A stretch of 17,494 nucleotides of DNA from DUPQ01 sp022706885 (GTDB lineage: Bacteria; Bacillota; Clostridia; DUPQ01), in the NCBI GenBank assembly GCA_022706885.1, contig JAKJBR010000023.1, forward strand, positions 1 to 17,494, read 5' to 3'. The notes below the pieces were generated by a model. It ran no database searches, had not been told where the DNA came from, and saw only the letters and a list, made by a program, of their open reading frames with translations. Made by a program: the position numbers and the translations under genes. Positions 13,840-17,494 of this stretch are shown here, one piece after another. Positions within the stretch are counted from its first letter, which is position 1; the number at the start of each line of letters is the position of its first letter.

Positions 13840-14799
13840 TTAAGAATTTACTATTGTTGACATCAATGTTACCATTGCCGAATCCTGACCGAGTTTTCCC
13901 GTCTTGAAATCATGATCGGCTTCCGATATGGCATATATAATATTCTTTAATTGTTCTGTACTGAACTCTTTGGAATTCTGAATGGCTTTTCTCACTCGAA
14001 AATCGTTTGAGGATGTAATATTATTAACTTTAATCGTGTACATTTCATAGAAAGTATTGAAAAGAATAGCGGTAAAATACGGTAAAGCATATTTTAAAGA
14101 TACCATATCGTAATAGACATCCAGTGCCGCAGATAAATCTCTCTTACAAAGATTATTGGTAAGTTCATATCCTTTTACATCGGTAATACCGGTGCATAAC
14201 AATTTTATCGTTTCCGCGGTTACTTCATTGGAGGGCTGAATATATAGCAGAATCTTATCTATACTTAATGTCACAAAGGAAAGATTAAGACCGGAATATT
14301 CCAGAAAAAGATTGAGATTTTCCGAAGATATGTTCTTCCCCTCTTTTCTGAAAGCGGAATATACAAATCTCTTAATGTCCTCAGAAGTTCCTTTGGTTAT
14401 CTCGTAAGCACTGTTTTTGGAATTATAGTGCTTAAAGCCTGACAGTCTTTTATTGATGTCGTTTTCAATGAAGAATAAGTAGACACCTTCGGTAACATAA
14501 TCGCTAAGACTGATAATTTTATCACTGAATTCCTCTTTGTTGAAAAATCCGGTATTCCTGCAGGTTATGAATTTATTGTTACCGCTGAAGGAATAAGTGG
14601 CACATTCATTAATGATATCCTCTATTTTTGAAGTATCATCAAACTTTACATTGTCATATTCCGCTTGCGTGTATCGGATAATTGCTGTTTTTAAAGCATT
14701 TACCACCGATTGCTTAAGATACTCGTCGTCACCGTAAAACAGATACACCTGTTTAAAAATGTTGCCCGATATTTCATTTTTAATATCTTCGTATTTCAC
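13840..14799 (-). CDS. holA: DNA polymerase III delta subunit
   Basis: HolA is the wrench of the clamp loader: it opens the beta sliding clamp and loads it at primed sites. The 319-residue protein has the family N-terminus, with QVYLFYGDDEYLKQSVVNAL (17-36) matching the nucleotide-fold start. An AAA+-like region follows (KFITCRNTGFF, GVYLFFIEND), then GTSEDIKRFVYSAFRKEGKNIS around 136-157. The C-terminal helical collar ends in EADHDFKTGKLGQDSAMVTLM. As expected for delta it has no Walker A motif. The start is a GTG at 14799: a stop (TAA) lies 3 codons upstream in frame, and no ATG precedes the conserved region. There is no clear ribosome binding site, so coupling to comEC, whose stop is 19 bases upstream, is likely. 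Confidence 0.92.
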   Translation of the reverse strand: MKYEDIKNEISGNIFKQVYLFYGDDEYLKQSVVNALKTAIIRYTQAEYDNVKFDDTSKIEDIINECATYSFSGNNKFITCRNTGFFNKEEFSDKIISLSDYVTEGVYLFFIENDINKRLSGFKHYNSKNSAYEITKGTSEDIKRFVYSAFRKEGKNISSENLNLFLEYSGLNLSFVTLSIDKILLYIQPSNEVTAETIKLLCTGITDVKGYELTNNLCKRDLSAALDVYYDMVSLKYALPYFTAILFNTFYEMYTIKVNNITSSNDFRVRKAIQNSKEFSTEQLKNIIYAISEADHDFKTGKLGQDSAMVTLMSTIVNS

Positions 14800-14818
14800 A
14801 CATAGATTTTAACACATT

Positions 14819-17140
14819 TCATCTGTATTTAAACAGATAGTATTTTCTGTTTATAAGGTATACGGTAACCGATCCGTTAATATCCGTTCGCAAAGTATTT
14901 ATACCTTTTTCCGTAAGTGTATCCAGAGTTTTTCTTCCCGGATGACCGTACCTGTTATGTTTTCCGACCGATATAACCGCTATTTTCGGAGATATATAAT
15001 CAATTATTTCCGAATTTATAGCCTTATCATCTCCGTGATGGGGCATCTTAATTATGTCACATTTTAAAAATATATCTGAAGGTATCTTTTTTATGTCCGC
15101 ATCTCCGGTAAAAAGAAAACTGCCGGCTTTTGTATACAGATTAAAAACTACCGAACCGTCATTTGCATTTGTATAAACGATATCAGTATCGGGGTTTAGT
15201 ACTTTGATACACACTCCTTCGGTTCTTATCTCATCACCTCTTCTGAGCATGCCGTAATATGTATCCGGATAATTCATGCTCAATTGGTCAGATAGTTTAA
15301 TATTGTCCTTATGATTTGAATATGGAAGATAAACATTATCCACCGAGAAGTTATCCAAAACATCTTCAATTGCACCGCAATGATCGGAATCGGAATGTGT
15401 AAGTATAATCATATCTATTTTATGTCCTGTACGATATGCAACAGCGGATAAATCTATATATTCGCCTGTATCAATCATTATGTTATATCCGTTTGACAAG
15501 GTTATAACGGCGCAATCACCCTGCCCTACATCCATAAAAACGACTTTCGGAGTATTATTTATACAAAGAGTTATTACGCATAATAGCGTTGCAACACTGA
15601 TAACGATATATTTATTTATCCTGCTTTTTACAGGTTTATACTTTATAAACAGATATGTACATAAAATAACGATAAAAAACACATCGGGTATATGTTTAAC
15701 ATAGAGCTTTGAATAAGGTAAATTGCCGACATATTCGGCAAAATTAATAAGAATATTAGCCAACAGATTGAATACGGGGCACATTATCCGGGGAAATAAT
15801 ATAGCGGTCCAAAGCGATAAAAATAACGGGGTTATGAGTATAAAGATTATAAGATTGGAAAAGAGAGAGTATGGATATATACAGTGAAACAACCTGTATG
15901 ATATAAACACCGTCAAAGGTTGAACGGATAATAAAAGACTGATAGCGGATAGTACTTTTAGAATAACTGCTTTCAACTTTGTCTTCCTTATTCTTCTGTA
16001 ATAGTCTTCCAATACAATATGTTTCTTCAGCACCTTTTCCTGCAGGGTTTTCTTTAATTTATCAATCTGTAATACAAAAAATGAACGGATTTTTCTGCTG
16101 AACAATGCTATTGATACCACACAGCAGTAGGACATAATAAAGCCGTAATCGTAAACAGATAAAGGATTTATCAAAATAATGATTATTGAAGAGAGACATA
16201 TAGGCAAATACCTGTTGGAGTCGAAATAGAACATATTGGAGAAGAATAATGTAACAATACATAATGCCGCTCTGATTGCACTTATTCTTAAACCTGTAAA
16301 TACAAGTAAAAATAATACTGCAAATATTGTGAATATCATAGAGAATCTGTTGTTCTTTGATAACAAAGTTAACAGATAATAAAACGGAATGATTAATATG
16401 TTGAAGTGGGTGCCGGATATGCTTAAGATGTGCGATAATCCGCTTTTTTGGAATGTACTTGTTGTGTTTCTGTCCAGATAAGTGCATGAACCGGCTATAA
16501 GTGCTGCAACAATTCCTCTTTTATCTTCATTTAGATGCTTCATTACCCTTTCTACCGCTTTTTCTCTTATGTTCCCTATAAACCCGATAAACGGTTTACT
16601 ACCTATCTTTGATATATTTCCCCTGTTTACGTATATATCCGCCGATATATTCTTTGAATAACAGTATTTTTGATAATCAAACTGTCCTTTATTACCTGCA
16701 CTTTCCGGCTTATACAACATTCCCGACAGTTCAATAATATCCCCTATCCTTATACCATCATCCTTCATAGTGACAAAATAGTTAAAACCGTTATTGCATT
16801 TCAATATAACTTTAAACTTATTCACTTGATCCTTTACTATTTCCGTTACATACCCCGTCAATCGAACTTCTTTCCGGTTTTCGTTTGAATAGTCACTTTC
16901 TATATTCATAAACAAAAGACGTGAATAGAAGAAAAATACGGTAAATGCAATTACAAAGAATGAAAGAAGCAAAACCTTAACAATCTTTGCTACGGATTTA
17001 TCTTTAGTATAAATAAAAAGAACGGTAACGGAAATCAACCCTGAAATCAATAAAACCGTAATATTAAAGTTTGTACTCAATATTATTGCCGTTATTGAAT
17101 ATAGCGTTAACAAAGGAATAAAGGATTTTTTTATTACCAT
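14819..17140 (-). CDS. comEC: ComEC/Rec2 DNA-uptake channel protein with metallo-beta-lactamase domain
   Basis: ComEC forms the inner-membrane channel that takes in single-stranded DNA during natural transformation. The 773-residue protein is full length. Order of parts: N-terminal membrane helices (about 5-75); an OB-like DUF4131 domain (about 80-180, VRLTGYVTEI and IGDIIELSGML); a Competence domain of many membrane helices (about 205-525, with GLSHILSISGTHF at 234-246); and a C-terminal metallo-beta-lactamase-fold domain (531-773). The last domain carries FMDVGQGDCAVI, THSDSDHCGA (581-590) as the metal site, FTGD (677-680), KMPHHG (698-703) and GHP (732-734), so its nuclease-type ligands look intact. 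No good ribosome binding site is seen before the ATG at 17140. It lies upstream of holA, the usual Firmicute order. Other competence genes are not in the window. Confidence 0.95.
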   Translation of the reverse strand: MVIKKSFIPLLTLYSITAIILSTNFNITVLLISGLISVTVLFIYTKDKSVAKIVKVLLLSFFVIAFTVFFFYSRLLFMNIESDYSNENRKEVRLTGYVTEIVKDQVNKFKVILKCNNGFNYFVTMKDDGIRIGDIIELSGMLYKPESAGNKGQFDYQKYCYSKNISADIYVNRGNISKIGSKPFIGFIGNIREKAVERVMKHLNEDKRGIVAALIAGSCTYLDRNTTSTFQKSGLSHILSISGTHFNILIIPFYYLLTLLSKNNRFSMIFTIFAVLFLLVFTGLRISAIRAALCIVTLFFSNMFYFDSNRYLPICLSSIIIILINPLSVYDYGFIMSYCCVVSIALFSRKIRSFFVLQIDKLKKTLQEKVLKKHIVLEDYYRRIRKTKLKAVILKVLSAISLLLSVQPLTVFISYRLFHCIYPYSLFSNLIIFILITPLFLSLWTAILFPRIMCPVFNLLANILINFAEYVGNLPYSKLYVKHIPDVFFIVILCTYLFIKYKPVKSRINKYIVISVATLLCVITLCINNTPKVVFMDVGQGDCAVITLSNGYNIMIDTGEYIDLSAVAYRTGHKIDMIILTHSDSDHCGAIEDVLDNFSVDNVYLPYSNHKDNIKLSDQLSMNYPDTYYGMLRRGDEIRTEGVCIKVLNPDTDIVYTNANDGSVVFNLYTKAGSFLFTGDADIKKIPSDIFLKCDIIKMPHHGDDKAINSEIIDYISPKIAVISVGKHNRYGHPGRKTLDTLTEKGINTLRTDINGSVTVYLINRKYYLFKYR

Positions 17141-17219
17141 TGTTATACGATATTTTATTTAACTGTATTAATGAATAAACAAAATCAAAAAGTTAAAATA
17201 AGCACAGGAAACCGTCATA

Positions 17220-17494
17220 TTATTTCTTTTCAGTGAGCTTATCTATTTCCTTATTTACTCTTTCTCTAAGATTGATAATATATTCGATATCTTCAGGGAA
17301 TTTACTGAAGGATATTTTTCCGTTACTCTCAATAATCTTCATCACATGTTCATAGGAAGTCAGTGACTCCAGCTTTAAGAATGCTCTCAAATCCTGTAAT
17401 GCTTCATTAAATACTACAAGTCTTAAGGATTTAAGCGGTTTTTGGTCATGCCCCGGATATACCGAATATGCATCTCCCGCAGGAGCGAAGAAAT
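17220..17494 (-). CDS. C-terminal end of a DUF4091-like protein (cut by right edge)
   Basis: An open minus-strand frame of 90 residues enters from the right edge and ends in TAA at 17222-17220. The visible part reads FFAPAGDAYSVYPG, then PLKSLRLVVFNEALQDLRAFLKLESL, and ends in a charged helix (LRERVNKEIDKLTEKK). This pattern matches the C-terminal end of DUF4091 proteins. There a sugar-active-looking (beta/alpha)8 domain ends with a YPG turn and an S-x-R-x-E/N-A-x-x-D helix. A role on carbohydrates is suggested by the family only. Everything before the last 90 residues, including any catalytic residues, is outside the window. Confidence 0.6.
   Translation of the reverse strand, partial: FFAPAGDAYSVYPGHDQKPLKSLRLVVFNEALQDLRAFLKLESLTSYEHVMKIIESNGKISFSKFPEDIEYIINLRERVNKEIDKLTEKK

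Noticed and set aside
16062..16487. 141-residue minus-strand frame within comEC in another phase
   Set aside because: It overlaps conserved comEC membrane segments entirely, has no ribosome binding site and has odd composition. It is a shadow of comEC.
17141..17219. 16-codon frame (MTVSCAYFNFLILFIH) between the DUF4091-like gene and comEC
   Set aside because: It has no convincing ribosome binding site and no coupling to comEC. The gap is simply AT-rich, and no clear promoter for comEC could be assigned either.

Overview
The window looks like chromosomal DNA of a low-GC, Gram-positive anaerobe, most likely a member of the Clostridia. The basis is AT-rich DNA, tight minus-strand gene strings, strong AGGAGG-type ribosome binding sites, an HPr-family protein, and the comEC-holA-rpsT neighbourhood familiar from Firmicutes. 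I could not run a search, so anything below class level would be a guess. All but two of the main genes are on the minus strand. No gene-free stretch exceeds about 110 bases. I saw no rRNA, tRNA, CRISPR array, insertion sequence or prophage gene.

Left region (1-3960). A tightly overlapped minus-strand string reads aldose 1-epimerase-like protein -> Sir2-type deacylase -> RecG helicase, with RecG running off the left edge. It shares a short divergent promoter region with a plus-strand HPr-like protein that lacks the usual phosphorylated histidine. A bidirectional terminator separates that gene from a convergent SpoU/TrmH-type RNA methyltransferase.

Middle region (3961-8323). A three-gene minus-strand unit encodes two ABC half-exporters, overlapping by 4 bases, and a protein resembling the alpha/alpha-barrel prenyltransferase/squalene-cyclase repeat family. 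A 13-codon reading frame with its own ribosome binding site lies between the second exporter gene and the barrel gene and overlaps the latter by 4 bases. This unit is the most accessory-looking part of the window. Its substrate cannot be read from the sequence.

Right-centre region (8367-12577). An orphan substrate-binding lipoprotein is followed 11 bases later by an Mrp/NBP35-type Fe-S carrier ATPase. Upstream lies NAD-dependent DNA ligase LigA, which has no visible ribosome binding site and an extended -10 element so close to its ATG that it may be leaderless. Divergent from ligA is rpsT (ribosomal protein S20), which starts at TTG after a strong ribosome binding site.

Right region (12613-17494). 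A terminator hairpin separates rpsT from a convergent uroporphyrinogen-decarboxylase-family protein of the corrinoid methyltransferase-like type. Upstream of it are holA (DNA polymerase III delta) and comEC (DNA uptake channel). The C-terminus of a DUF4091-like protein enters at the right edge. DNA maintenance genes (recG, ligA, holA, comEC) are the common housekeeping theme. I do not see a clear new defence or mobile system. The best candidates for something undescribed are the exporter/barrel/mini-ORF unit, the histidine-less HPr, and the orphan lipoprotein paired with Mrp.
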